DNA of 64,000 bases from Pseudomonadota bacterium (GTDB lineage Bacteria > Myxococcota_A > UBA796 > GCA-2862545). The notes beneath the pieces were generated by a model. It made no database searches. It saw only the letters and a program-made list of their open reading frames with translations, and was not told where the DNA came from. The position numbers were made by a program, and so were the translations under genes. The stretch is taken from NCBI GenBank assembly GCA_947475315.1, contig CANJMY010000006.1:1-64000 (forward strand), read 5' to 3'. Shown here piece by piece: positions 10,645 through 18,952 of the stretch; position 1 is the first letter of the stretch, and each line of letters starts with the position of its first letter.

Positions 10645-10665
10645 GTTCGCTCCACCCACGTCGCG

Positions 10666-10674
10666 AGTCTAGCA
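10666..10674 (-). promoter_or_regulatory. Extended -10 promoter element (TGCTAGACT)
   Basis: On the minus strand TGC precedes TAGACT, giving an extended -10. The hexamer ends 21 bases before the ATG at 10644. The same nonamer recurs at 48303-48311 and 36325-36333. Confidence 0.55.
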
Positions 10675-10699
10675 CCACACACACGCCAGACCGCGCCGA

Positions 10700-12139
10700 T
10701 CAGTCCTGCCGATTGCCCGCAGGCAGGCCGGCCGGGCAGCGGGAGAGCAGGAAGTGCTCGTCGCGGATGGCCTCGACGCAGCCGTGCGCGGTGTCGGGCG
10801 GCACCCGGTCGAAGCGCCGATCCCACAGGTGCCAGGCCTCACCGGGGATGGGCTGGGAGCTCCACACGAAGGGCACGCCCTTCACCACCGAGCAGCGGTC
10901 GGACGCGCAGCCGCCGCAGGTCTTGACCGGCTCGGTGAGCAGCCCGTCCACGTCGTAGCGGATCAGGTCCGCGATCATCATGTCCTCGGTGTAGACGCAC
11001 TCGGTCCCCACCTTGGCGACGATCTCGTCCAACCGCGCGACCATGGCCTTGGGCGCGTTCAGGTCCCGGGCAGTGCCGAGCCAGATCCCGCCCTCGGCGA
11101 CCATCTCCCAGTGCTGCCATGGCGGGAGCCAGAGCACCCACAGCGCCACCGCGCGGAACAGCCACGCGAACCAGCGGCCCGGCGCGACCGACGCCATGGC
11201 CGGCGCCCACAGGCTCAGCACGACGCAGATGATCGGCGAGCGCACCAACATGAACGTGGACATGCCCACGAGCATCAGCCACGCGAGCGAGGCCGCCACG
11301 AGCCACACGCGCGTCACCGGCTCCCGCCGCCACGACACCCCCAGCGCGGCGATCGTTGACAGCACGATCACCGCGATCGGGACGATGGCCTCCTGGTTGG
11401 TCGCCATGTCGAGCGAGGCCAGCCGGGTGGTGCCGGTCATGCCCTCCACCGCCGGGCGGCTGGTGCTCCACAGGTAGAACCAGCGGAAGAAGGGCGCCCA
11501 GGTGAGCAAGGTCACGCCAAACGCCGCGGCGATCGCCGCCGACCGGTGACGCCACAGCACCAGCAGGAAGGCGAGCAGCACGAACGGCGCCGTCAGGTAG
11601 TGGATCCACGAGCACAGGCCGCCGAGCACCGCGATCGCCAGGACCTGCCGCGAGGTCGGGCGCTCGTCGCGGGTCAGCACCGCCGCCGTCACGTCGGCCA
11701 GCCACGGCACCAGCAGGGCGAGCCAGGCGTAGGCGCGGAACATGGTGGTGTCGGTCAGGTGCGGGATGGCGAGCGCGAGCCCTCCCGCGGTGACCGCGGC
11801 CGCCCACGGCCCGCCGCGACGCCACGCCATCCACGCCGAGTAGGCAATTCCCAGGCTGCCCATCGCCGCCGACGCCACGCGTCCGGCGGGCAGCACCCAC
11901 TCGTTCGGGAAGGCGGCGAACAGGATCTGGAGCAGCGGCGGGTTGGACGCCAGCTCCGTCGAGAACAGGATCGACGGCACGCCGGCCGGGTCGAACATCC
12001 CGATCTCGTCGTTGTGGTAGCCGCGCCGCGCCAGCCAGAAGCGCAGGCCCGCGCCGCCTACCAGGAACGCCAGCATCACGACCGCCGCGAGGAAGTCGAG
12101 CGCGGAGCGGCGTGGCGGAGGCACCGGAACGTCGGTCAT
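10700..12139 (-). CDS. GT-C-type integral membrane glycosyltransferase
   Basis: 479 residues with roughly ten membrane segments from 15 to about 370 and a soluble C-terminal domain of about 110 residues. The first periplasmic loop has YHNDEIGMF with the Asp44-Glu45 pair typical of GT-C enzymes, and ELASNPPLLQ resembles the HPP-type loop of PMT/ArnT proteins. Such enzymes move a sugar from a polyprenyl phosphate to an acceptor outside the membrane. The C-terminal part has paired Cys (CGGCASDRC). Start ATG 12139; the longer open frame upstream is Arg/Pro-rich and lacks membrane character. Donor and acceptor are unknown. Confidence 0.7.
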   Translation of the reverse strand: MTDVPVPPPRRSALDFLAAVVMLAFLVGGAGLRFWLARRGYHNDEIGMFDPAGVPSILFSTELASNPPLLQILFAAFPNEWVLPAGRVASAAMGSLGIAYSAWMAWRRGGPWAAAVTAGGLALAIPHLTDTTMFRAYAWLALLVPWLADVTAAVLTRDERPTSRQVLAIAVLGGLCSWIHYLTAPFVLLAFLLVLWRHRSAAIAAAFGVTLLTWAPFFRWFYLWSTSRPAVEGMTGTTRLASLDMATNQEAIVPIAVIVLSTIAALGVSWRREPVTRVWLVAASLAWLMLVGMSTFMLVRSPIICVVLSLWAPAMASVAPGRWFAWLFRAVALWVLWLPPWQHWEMVAEGGIWLGTARDLNAPKAMVARLDEIVAKVGTECVYTEDMMIADLIRYDVDGLLTEPVKTCGGCASDRCSVVKGVPFVWSSQPIPGEAWHLWDRRFDRVPPDTAHGCVEAIRDEHFLLSRCPAGLPAGNRQD

Positions 12140-12157
12140 GGGTCCGTGGGGAGTCGC

Positions 12158-12167
12158 GGCTAACCTA
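12158..12167. promoter_or_regulatory. Overlapping divergent -10 element (GGCTAACCTA)
   Basis: The plus strand reads TAACCT (12161-12166), upstream of the amidotransferase at 12245. The minus strand reads TAGGTT (12167 to 12162), 22 bases before the GT-C start at 12139. The GGCTAACCT core also occurs at 3228-3236 between another divergent pair. Confidence 0.45.
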
Positions 12168-12244
12168 CGGCGCGCGGACGTTCGTCGCAACGCCGTCGCA
12201 GACGGAGTCCTGACGAGGTAGAGCCGAACCCGGAGAGACGCAAG

Positions 12245-13123
12245 ATGTGCAGGATCTTCGGGTTCCGCAGCGTGCTGGACAGCCACGTGCACCGCTCGCT
12301 GCTCGACGCGGACAACGCGCTGGCCGTCCAGAGCGAGCGCCACCCGGACGGCTGGGGCGTCGCGTACTACGTGGCCGGGTCGCCGCATCTGGTGCGCGCC
12401 GCCGGCACGGCCATGTCCGACCAGCTCTTCCGCCGGGTCAGCGGCGTCGTCACCTCACAGACCGTCCTGGCGCACATCCGCAAGGCGACCCAGGGCGACC
12501 TGCACGCGCTGAACTGCCACCCCTTCCAGTACGGACGCTGGGTGATGGCCCACAACGGCGACGTGCCGGGGTTCAATGACATCCGGGACGAGCTGCTGTC
12601 GCACGTGGGCAGCCGCTACCGGCCATTCCTGCTGGGCGAGACCGACAGTGAGGTCATCTTCCTGCTGTTCATGACCCACTTGGCCAAGCTGGTGGACCCG
12701 ACGCGCCGTGGCACGCCGGTCGAGTCGGTGGTCGAGGCGCTCCGGAGCACGGTCGCCACGGTGCGGCAGGTGGCCGACGGCCGCCCCGGGTTCACGCCCG
12801 CGCTGCTGTCGCTGGTGGTGACGGACGGCGAGCTGATGGTCGCGCATCAGGGCGGCCGGTCGCTGCACTGGACGTCGTACAAGGTCGGCTGCTCAGAGCG
12901 CGACGCCTGCGCGTTCTTCTCGCCGGAGTGCGAGGCGCCCACGCGCACCGGCTACGTGAACCACCTGATCGTGTCGAGCGAGCCGCTCCAGGGCGAGAAC
13001 GTCTGGGTCGAGCTGAACCCCGGCGACGTGGTAGCGGTGGACACCTTCATGCGGCTCCACCACTTCCCGAGCCCCGATCAAGCGAGCTCGCCCACCGTGC
13101 CCTGCGCCGCGTCGGCCTGCTGA
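12245..13123 (+). CDS. Class II glutamine amidotransferase
   Basis: 292 residues beginning Met-Cys, so Cys2 becomes the N-terminal nucleophile after Met removal, as in purF-type glutaminase domains. Supporting motifs are HPDGWGVAYY (35-44), HIRKAT near 78, NCHPF and AHNGDV. There is no synthase or phosphoribosyltransferase domain, so it belongs with the stand-alone YafJ/EgtC-like group, which either acts alone or hydrolyses gamma-glutamyl amides. EgtC would fit ergothioneine synthesis, but no egtB or egtD is in the window. Its last 46 bases overlap the end of the convergent hydroxylase gene. Confidence 0.85.
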   Translation: MCRIFGFRSVLDSHVHRSLLDADNALAVQSERHPDGWGVAYYVAGSPHLVRAAGTAMSDQLFRRVSGVVTSQTVLAHIRKATQGDLHALNCHPFQYGRWVMAHNGDVPGFNDIRDELLSHVGSRYRPFLLGETDSEVIFLLFMTHLAKLVDPTRRGTPVESVVEALRSTVATVRQVADGRPGFTPALLSLVVTDGELMVAHQGGRSLHWTSYKVGCSERDACAFFSPECEAPTRTGYVNHLIVSSEPLQGENVWVELNPGDVVAVDTFMRLHHFPSPDQASSPTVPCAASAC

Positions 13124-13650
13124 TCGGCCTTGGCGGCCAGGCGCGCCTGCCTTCGGGCCCGGTCGGTCCTCTCCTTCTCAGTGCCGAAGTAGACCTCGCG
13201 CGTGCCCAGGACGTAGTCCCAAAGCGGCACCGTCACGCCCCAGTTCGCGTCCTGGTTGAGCGCCATGTGGTGGTCATAGTGCCAGGGCACCCACTTGCGG
13301 GCCCACTCGGCGTCCAGGTGCGCGCGCTTGTGGACCGCGTAGTAGAGCACGCCCCACGCCAGCATCGTCGCATAGATCACAGGTGAAAACAGGGCGATCG
13401 GGCTCAACACCAGGCCGCCTCCGGCCAGCGCCAGCACCTCCTTGAACTGGGAGTGCCACCCGAACAGCGACCGCTGGTAATGCGGGTCCACGTGGTCATG
13501 CTGGCGGCACTCCTTGTGGTGCTCGTGCCAGTGGAAGGCCCAGAACGAGGACTTCGTCCGTCCGAGCCCGTGAAGCACGTACTTGTGCACGATCCACTCG
13601 ACACCGTTCGCTGCCGCCATACCCAACAGCACCTGCGCCACCACCCACAT
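13078..13650 (-). CDS. Fatty acid hydroxylase superfamily membrane protein
   Basis: 190 residues. Histidine clusters that bind the di-iron centre are visible in order: HKYVLHG, HWHEHHKE, HKRAHLD and WHYDHHM. Two hydrophobic regions (3-18 and about 70-105) place it in the membrane. The superfamily hydroxylates or desaturates lipids, sterols and carotenoids using O2; the layout is close to carotenoid/fatty-acid hydroxylases. ATG 13650 is chosen over an in-frame GTG at 13668 because GGAGG sits 5 bases before it. It is divergent from a TetR regulator with a 56-base gap, so it is a likely target of that regulator (inference). Confidence 0.85.
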   Translation of the reverse strand: MWVVAQVLLGMAAANGVEWIVHKYVLHGLGRTKSSFWAFHWHEHHKECRQHDHVDPHYQRSLFGWHSQFKEVLALAGGGLVLSPIALFSPVIYATMLAWGVLYYAVHKRAHLDAEWARKWVPWHYDHHMALNQDANWGVTVPLWDYVLGTREVYFGTEKERTDRARRQARLAAKADQQADAAQGTVGELA

Positions 13651-13706
13651 GCGCGCCTCCGGAAACACGGTACCACTCGGTCATCATTTTTGAAAGGACG
13701 ATCCGG

Positions 13707-14387
13707 ATGAGCATCGAAGATTCCCTGGAACAGGACTTTCATCCATCCAAGGTCCCCGACGAACGCCCCGGCCCCGAGGGCGGTCGGCGCCACACCAACC
13801 GGCTGGCCCGCACCCGGACGCTGGTGGAGGCCGCGCTGCGCTGCTTCCTGACGCTGGGGCTCGACGCGGTGACGATCGACGACGTCACCAAGGAGGCCGG
13901 CGTCGCCAAGGGCAGCTTCTACCGATACTTTGACAACAAGGAAGACCTGATCGCCACCCTGTTCCGGCCTACGGCCGAGGCGGTGGAGGCGGCGATGACC
14001 CGCGCCTCGGAGTCACTGGAGTCCGCCGCGGACGAGCCCGCGCTGGAGGCCGCCTACGCCCTGCTCGCCACCGACCTGGCGCTGGTGCTGTTCTCCAACG
14101 AGGACGCCGTCCGCCTGTTCCTCCAAGAGCGGCACGGGCCGGCCACCGTGGGCCGCGCGCCGATCCGCGCCCTCGACGAGCGAGTCCTCGCCCTGGCGCT
14201 CCGCATCACCCAAGCCGGGCGCCGCAGCGGCCTCCTCCGACCGGTCGACCCGGAGGTCAGCGCATCGGCGGTGGTCGGCGCGGTCATGCAGCTGCTGTGG
14301 ATCCAGCTGGTCCAGGCGCCGCCCTCCGACCCCATCTCGCGCGCCCGCGAGCTGATCGACATCGTGCTGCACGGCGTACGGGCCTGA
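13707..14387 (+). CDS. TetR family transcriptional regulator
   Basis: 226 residues with a 30-residue polar N-terminal extension before the DNA-binding domain. The HTH is clear: LVEAALRCFLTLGLDAVTIDDV, then GVAKGSFYRYFDNKEDL (about 67-85). The C-terminal helical domain would bind an unknown ligand. It is divergent from the fatty acid hydroxylase, so a lipid-type effector and repression of that gene are the simplest guess. An AAAGGA ribosome site lies upstream, and a hairpin directly follows the stop. Confidence 0.88.
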   Translation: MSIEDSLEQDFHPSKVPDERPGPEGGRRHTNRLARTRTLVEAALRCFLTLGLDAVTIDDVTKEAGVAKGSFYRYFDNKEDLIATLFRPTAEAVEAAMTRASESLESAADEPALEAAYALLATDLALVLFSNEDAVRLFLQERHGPATVGRAPIRALDERVLALALRITQAGRRSGLLRPVDPEVSASAVVGAVMQLLWIQLVQAPPSDPISRARELIDIVLHGVRA

Positions 14388-14392
14388 TCCTC

Positions 14393-14417
14393 CCCGACTC
14401 TCACGCGCCGAGTCGGG
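14393..14417 (+). terminator. Hairpin after the TetR gene
   Basis: A perfect 8-base-pair stem (CCCGACTC with GAGTCGGG) and 9-base loop begin 6 bases after the stop codon. There is no T-run. Confidence 0.5.
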
Positions 14418-14464
14418 TGCGCGGGGCGTGTCGGAGCGTGGTAGACGTGCGCCCGGAGGCGTGT

Positions 14465-15562
14465 ATGGCGTTCTTGCTTCTCCTGACGCTCGTGGGTTGC
14501 TGGTCCCCCAAGAAGTGGGAGACCGGTCCGACCAACATGGTGGGCCACCTGGTGGACGCGGACGGTCAGCCGCTCGGCGGCGTGGAGATCGAGACGGTCG
14601 AGTCCCGCTGGAAGACCGAGCCCGACGGCGCGTTCGCGGTGAACTACAAGGAGCCGGCCCAGATGTTGGCGTTCACGCGCAACAACATCCAGTACACCCG
14701 CCACTACCAGCCCGCCGACGACAAGAAGGACGTGCTGATCAAGGTGCCGATGGCGGTGGAGCGCATCGTGCGCTGCGAGATGGCGGCGCCCTGCGACGCG
14801 CAGCTCGACTGGGACCTCGGTGACGCGTTGACCGCGAGCACCACCTTCAAGTGCGACCGCGACAACCCCATCCGCCTGGACACCGCGCCCCTACCCTTCC
14901 CCAGCTCGGCGGCCTGCCGGGTGGACGGCAAGGACCAGCCGATGAAGCTCAACGAGGTCGACGGCTCACTGGTGATCACGCCGCCGCCGGTCCCGGTCTC
15001 GGTGCGCCTGTCGGTGCCCGGCTCTGAGGCCGAGCACACCTGCTCCGTCCGCGTCAGCGGCCAGCCCGCCACCCGCAACGCCGACGGCCTGTGGGTCGGC
15101 GAAGGCTTCGGCATGGTCCAGCTCGACGCGATCTGCGACGGCGTCCCCGCCGTCCCCGCGCGCTGGTACGTCGCCACCGCCGCCGAGCTGCCGCTGATCT
15201 GGCGCCCGTCGGACGTGACGCTGGACGTCCACGACGTCCTCCCCTGGGCCACCACGCTGCTCGTGTTCGCGCAGGGCGAGAACGGCGGCTGGACGCTCGA
15301 CCTCACGCCCGGCGAGGACCACCTCTACCACCTGCCCGCGCTCGCACCCGGCAACTATGTGTTCGGGGCGGGCATTCGCGCCGACCGGCTCGTGGGCACC
15401 AAGGCGGACGACGCGGGGATCGCCCCGGACGTGGTCCACCTGCGCGACTTGCCCCGCGAGGGCCGAATCACCGACGCACCCGAAGCGATCGGCATGCTGA
15501 TTCGGAGCCCCCAGCCCGCGCCTGGCGCCCTCACGGTCAAGTTCTACGCGGCGGACAAGTGA
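14465..15562 (+). CDS. Lipoprotein with carboxypeptidase-regulatory-like fold
   Basis: 365 residues. The ATG at 14465 follows GGAGG by 5 bases. The signal MAFLLLLTLVGC is very short, with lipobox LVGC (Cys12). Residues 28-100 (GHLVDADGQPLGGVEIETVESRWKTEPDG start) match the prealbumin-like carboxypeptidase-regulatory repeat, a fold that displays or binds ligands on the surface. The remainder is beta-rich, with several Cys and a proline-rich VITPPPVPVSV linker. Function unknown. It overlaps the next gene by 4 bases. Confidence 0.65.
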   Translation: MAFLLLLTLVGCWSPKKWETGPTNMVGHLVDADGQPLGGVEIETVESRWKTEPDGAFAVNYKEPAQMLAFTRNNIQYTRHYQPADDKKDVLIKVPMAVERIVRCEMAAPCDAQLDWDLGDALTASTTFKCDRDNPIRLDTAPLPFPSSAACRVDGKDQPMKLNEVDGSLVITPPPVPVSVRLSVPGSEAEHTCSVRVSGQPATRNADGLWVGEGFGMVQLDAICDGVPAVPARWYVATAAELPLIWRPSDVTLDVHDVLPWATTLLVFAQGENGGWTLDLTPGEDHLYHLPALAPGNYVFGAGIRADRLVGTKADDAGIAPDVVHLRDLPREGRITDAPEAIGMLIRSPQPAPGALTVKFYAADK

Positions 15563-16137
15563 GCCCTCAAGCCGACCGCGACATGTCCTGGTACCGGCTG
15601 CTCCTCGGCTGGTTGGAGGTCGGCCTGCGCCGCACCACCGCCGACCGCCTCGGGCTGCGCTCGACGCCGCTCAAGATGGTCCGCTTCCACGACAGCCCGA
15701 CCGCAGACCACACCACCTGGACCACCTACGAGTTCAGCGACCGTCGGTGGCGCGGCCCCAACGTGGAGGTCGGCTACGAGCTGGCGATCTCGCTCAAGGG
15801 TCCAGTCGACGGCATCACGGCCCTCCGCCGCGCCACGGAGGTCCTGGACGGGCTCGCCCGGCCGCCGCAGGTCGGCACCGTGCTGGTCGACCTGTTCCAG
15901 GGCGTCGAGGGCGTGTCCACCGCGCTGCGACACGGCGTGGTCGTGGCCCCGTGGCTCTGGCCCAACATGCTGCCGCTCGAGGACCGCGGTCGCCGCGTCG
16001 AGCTGATGGTGATCGTCCCCGCGGGTGAAGACGAGATCGATCGCGCCGCCGACGACGGGTTCGCCGCGCTGGAGGACGCATGGGCCGACCCCAACGTCAA
16101 CCTGCTCGACCCGCAGCGCGAGCCCGTCGCCGACTGA
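15559..16137 (+). CDS. SUFU-domain-like protein
   Basis: 192 residues from a GTG that overlaps the previous stop (GTGA); an ATG at 15583 is an alternative start. No signal peptide, so cytoplasmic. The arrangement TTYEFSDRRW, VEVGYELAISL, a helical segment with LARPPQVGT, then VELMVIVPAGEDEIDRAADDGFAAL resembles bacterial suppressor-of-fused domain proteins, which often act as immunity or binding partners. This is a pattern match by eye and could be wrong. It is coupled to the lipoprotein upstream. Confidence 0.5.
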   Translation: MSPQADRDMSWYRLLLGWLEVGLRRTTADRLGLRSTPLKMVRFHDSPTADHTTWTTYEFSDRRWRGPNVEVGYELAISLKGPVDGITALRRATEVLDGLARPPQVGTVLVDLFQGVEGVSTALRHGVVVAPWLWPNMLPLEDRGRRVELMVIVPAGEDEIDRAADDGFAALEDAWADPNVNLLDPQREPVAD

Positions 16138-16140
16138 TCG

Positions 16141-16548
16141 TCAGCGTCCGGCGACCTCCCGCACAAAGTCGCTCTCGCACAAGATCCCCACGAGCACGCC
16201 ATCGTCGACCACCGGAAGGCAGCCGATCTTCGCGTCGATCACCACGTTGGCGGCGTCGGTGAGCGCGGCGTCGGAGCGGATGGTCTTGATCTCGTCGGTC
16301 ATGACCTCGAGCGCCCTCATCTCGTGCAGCGCTTGATCCATCTCGGCGTCGTCCAGCCAGGACATGGGTCCGGACGCGCGTCCGGCCGCGTCACGTTCGC
16401 TGATCACGCCGACCAGCTTCCCGACGTCGTCCACGACGAGCAAGTGACGGATCCGCCGACCCTTGAACAGGTTGATCACGTCGAACATGGTGGTGTCGGG
16501 CGCCACCGTGAACAACCCCGTCGACATGCGATCGCGTACCAAGCGCAT
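16141..16548 (-). CDS. Tandem CBS domain protein
   Basis: 135 residues made of two CBS domains, about 8-62 (MSTGLFTVAPDTTM to VGVISERD) and 80-133 (VMTDEIKTIRSDAAL to VGILCESD). CBS pairs bind adenine nucleotides and control partner proteins or act as stand-alone energy sensors. No catalytic domain is attached. GGAGGG precedes the ATG. It is convergent with the SUFU-like gene, 3 bases apart. Confidence 0.88.
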   Translation of the reverse strand: MRLVRDRMSTGLFTVAPDTTMFDVINLFKGRRIRHLLVVDDVGKLVGVISERDAAGRASGPMSWLDDAEMDQALHEMRALEVMTDEIKTIRSDAALTDAANVVIDAKIGCLPVVDDGVLVGILCESDFVREVAGR

Positions 16549-16692
16549 GGGACCCTCCCCGCCCCTGCGTCAGCACGCCGCGTGCCACCTGCGCCGGACC
16601 TCCCCCCGGCGCCCCAGGAGCCTGGCCGCGTGAATGCCCGCCTGGGTCGCCCACGCCAGACCTGCCTCGTCGCGGATCTCCGCCCCCTGCGC

Positions 16693-16698
16693 TAGGCT
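16693..16698 (+). promoter_or_regulatory. Candidate -10 box (TAGGCT)
   Basis: TAGGCT lies 24 bases before the GTG at 16723 and would start transcription of the GtrA/GT-C pair. The same hexamer precedes the carbamoyltransferase gene at 33692. Confidence 0.45.
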
Positions 16699-16722
16699 CC
16701 CGGCGCCCTACAGGATGGCCCC

Positions 16723-17175
16723 GTGAGCGACCCCACCCGAGCCGTACTCAAGCCCACTGACGACGGGCGGGTGCAATTCCTGCGCTACCTGGTGGTCGGC
16801 GGCCTCGCGTTCGTGATCGACTTCGGCACGCTCGCGCTGACGAACAAGGTGTTCGGCGTGCACTACCTGATCGCCACGGCGATCGCGTTCATGGCGGGGC
16901 TTGCGTTCAACTACACGCTCAGCACGCTCTGGGTGTTCTCGAACCGCACCATGAAGTCGGCGTGGGCCGAGTTCGCCGTGTTCGCCGCCATCGGCCTGGC
17001 CGGCCTCGGCATGTCCGAGCTGATGATGTGGGGGCTGGTGTCGGGGCTGGGCGTGGCGGTGCTGGTCGCGAAGGTGCTGGTCACCGGCGTCGTGTTCATC
17101 TGGAACTTTGGCGTGCGAAAACTGCTGCTGTTCCGTGGCGCGCAGACGGAGGCGAGCGATGCGTCCGGAGCCTGA
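16723..17175 (+). CDS. GtrA-like membrane protein
   Basis: 150 residues with four membrane helices (about 20-38, 45-65, 78-98, 108-128). The start FLRYLVVGGLAFVIDFG and the LAFNYTLSTLWVF segment are typical of GtrA, a proposed flippase or partner for polyprenyl-linked sugars in O-antigen or teichoic/arabinogalactan modification. It overlaps the next gene by 17 bases, so GtrA and the GT-C enzyme are co-translated. A second GtrA-like gene sits at 26034. Confidence 0.85.
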   Translation: MSDPTRAVLKPTDDGRVQFLRYLVVGGLAFVIDFGTLALTNKVFGVHYLIATAIAFMAGLAFNYTLSTLWVFSNRTMKSAWAEFAVFAAIGLAGLGMSELMMWGLVSGLGVAVLVAKVLVTGVVFIWNFGVRKLLLFRGAQTEASDASGA

Positions 17176-18844
17176 GGCCGCCACCGCCCCAGCCAAGGGG
17201 CCGGGCGCCGCGCTGATCGCGTTGGTGATCGGCTCGCTCGCCGGCGCAGGCTTCATCGCGGTCATGCTGGGCGCCATGCGGTCCGCGAGCAAGGGCCGCT
17301 ACGACTACCCGATCTTCCCGCGCCTGCTGCTGTTCGACGACTACCGAGGCGCCGTCGCGATGTTCTCGGCCACGCTGATGGTGGCGGCGCTGCCGCCGGT
17401 TCGGCAGATCGGCGCGCGCCTCGCCGACGCGGTCACTGCGCGCCCACGCGCCACCGTCGGGGTCGCGCTCGTGCTGCTGTGCGTCGCCGCGCGCGTCGTG
17501 TACCTCGGGCACTCGCTGTCCATGGACGAGTACGCCCCCCGCCTCCAGGCGCACGCGTTCGCGCAGGGGCAGTTTTCAGCGGACTTCCCACCCGCGCTCA
17601 CCGACCGCATCGTGCCCAAGGCCTCGCGCATCTTCTTGTTCGCCAACTCAGTGACCGGACAGGTGAACTCGGCCTACTGGCCAGGCCTCGCCCTACTGAT
17701 GACGCCGTTCGCCCTGGTCAACGCAGAGTGGATGCTCAACCCGCTGCTGTCGGCGTTGGGGCTGTGGTTGATCTTCCAGCTCGCGACCACGCTGGCGGGG
17801 GACAAGCGCGCAGGCGGCTGGGCCATGCTGTTCGCGCTCGCGTCGCCGGGGTTCGTCGCCAACGCCATCTCGTTCTACGCGATGCCCGGCCTGCTCACGC
17901 TCAACCTGGCGTTCGCGTGGCTGATCATGCGCGGCACCTTGGCGAGCGCGGGGCTCGCTGGGCTGGTCGGCGGGCTGGCGTTGGTGATGCACAACCCCGT
18001 GCCGCACGCGGTGTTCGCGGCGCCGTGGCTGCTGTGGCTGCTGTTCGACCGCGCGCGCTGGCCGAGCCTGGCCGCCGTGCTGCTCGGCTACCTGCCGGTG
18101 GGCGCGGGCGTAGGCGTAGGCTGGCTGCTCGCGGTGGACGCGGCAAACGTGAAGCCGGTGGTCGAGGCGCACGTCTCGCAGGGCTTCGTCGTCGACTGGG
18201 TCACGCGGTTCCGCGGCGTGTTCTCATTCCCGACGGGGGCCATGCTGCTGACCCGCATGGGCGCGACCTTCAAGGCGTGGGTGTGGTCGATGCCCGGCTC
18301 GTTCGTGCTGGCCGGGCTCGCCATGCGGCGTCGCGGCGACAAGCCCTGGACCGCGCTGTTCGCCGCGTCGCTTCTGGTGACCTACCTTTTCTATTTCTTC
18401 GTCGTCATGGATCAGGGACACGGCTGGGGCTACCGCTACCTGCACACGTCGTGGGGCGCGGTGCCCGTGCTCGCAGGTGCGTTTGTCTACCGCCGCACGC
18501 GCGGCGTGGAGTCGGCCCTGTGGCGCTCTTGGGGCGGCGGCCTTGCGGTCGCGGGCCTGTTGATCACGCCGTTCTACCTCTGGCAGGTCCGCACGAACAT
18601 CACCGACAGCCTGGCCATGCGCATCGACGCGCCGGATGAGGGACGGTGGGTGGTGTTCGTCGCGCCCGACACCATGCACTACACGGTGGACTTGGTGCAG
18701 GACTACCCCGGGCAAGACCGCGTGCTGACCTTGCTGAGCGAGGGCGATGCGGCCGACAACCTGCTCATCACCGAGCAGGTGCCCGGCGCGGTGCTGTCTG
18801 CCCGTGACGCGCGGGGATCGCTTTGGCGCCTGCCAGATCGGTGA
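17159..18844 (+). CDS. GT-C membrane glycosyltransferase (ArnT/PMT-like)
   Basis: 561 residues with about eleven membrane helices and a short soluble C-terminus. The first loop contains LSMDEYAPRLQ with the Asp-Glu pair used by GT-C enzymes. Later features are an FPPAL loop near 145 and GWGYRYLHTSWG near 430. These enzymes take sugar from a polyprenyl phosphate, which fits an overlapping GtrA partner. ATG 17159 follows GGAGG. The acceptor is unknown; context suggests a surface glycan. Confidence 0.75.
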   Translation: MRPEPEAATAPAKGPGAALIALVIGSLAGAGFIAVMLGAMRSASKGRYDYPIFPRLLLFDDYRGAVAMFSATLMVAALPPVRQIGARLADAVTARPRATVGVALVLLCVAARVVYLGHSLSMDEYAPRLQAHAFAQGQFSADFPPALTDRIVPKASRIFLFANSVTGQVNSAYWPGLALLMTPFALVNAEWMLNPLLSALGLWLIFQLATTLAGDKRAGGWAMLFALASPGFVANAISFYAMPGLLTLNLAFAWLIMRGTLASAGLAGLVGGLALVMHNPVPHAVFAAPWLLWLLFDRARWPSLAAVLLGYLPVGAGVGVGWLLAVDAANVKPVVEAHVSQGFVVDWVTRFRGVFSFPTGAMLLTRMGATFKAWVWSMPGSFVLAGLAMRRRGDKPWTALFAASLLVTYLFYFFVVMDQGHGWGYRYLHTSWGAVPVLAGAFVYRRTRGVESALWRSWGGGLAVAGLLITPFYLWQVRTNITDSLAMRIDAPDEGRWVVFVAPDTMHYTVDLVQDYPGQDRVLTLLSEGDAADNLLITEQVPGAVLSARDARGSLWRLPDR

Positions 18845-18886
18845 TCCCCGGCCGCTGCCGCCCAGTTCGCAGCCCGCGACGGCCTG

Positions 18887-18895
18887 TGGTACGTT
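18887..18895 (+). promoter_or_regulatory. Extended -10 element (TGGTACGTT)
   Basis: TGG precedes TACGTT (18890-18895), about 57 bases upstream of the methyltransferase start at 18953. A weak -35 (TTCGCA) lies 18 bases further up. Confidence 0.4.
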
Positions 18896-18952
18896 GTCGA
18901 CGCGCGTGGCGGCGGCGAGCGAGCCCCATACACGCTGCCCGGAGAGGGTGAC

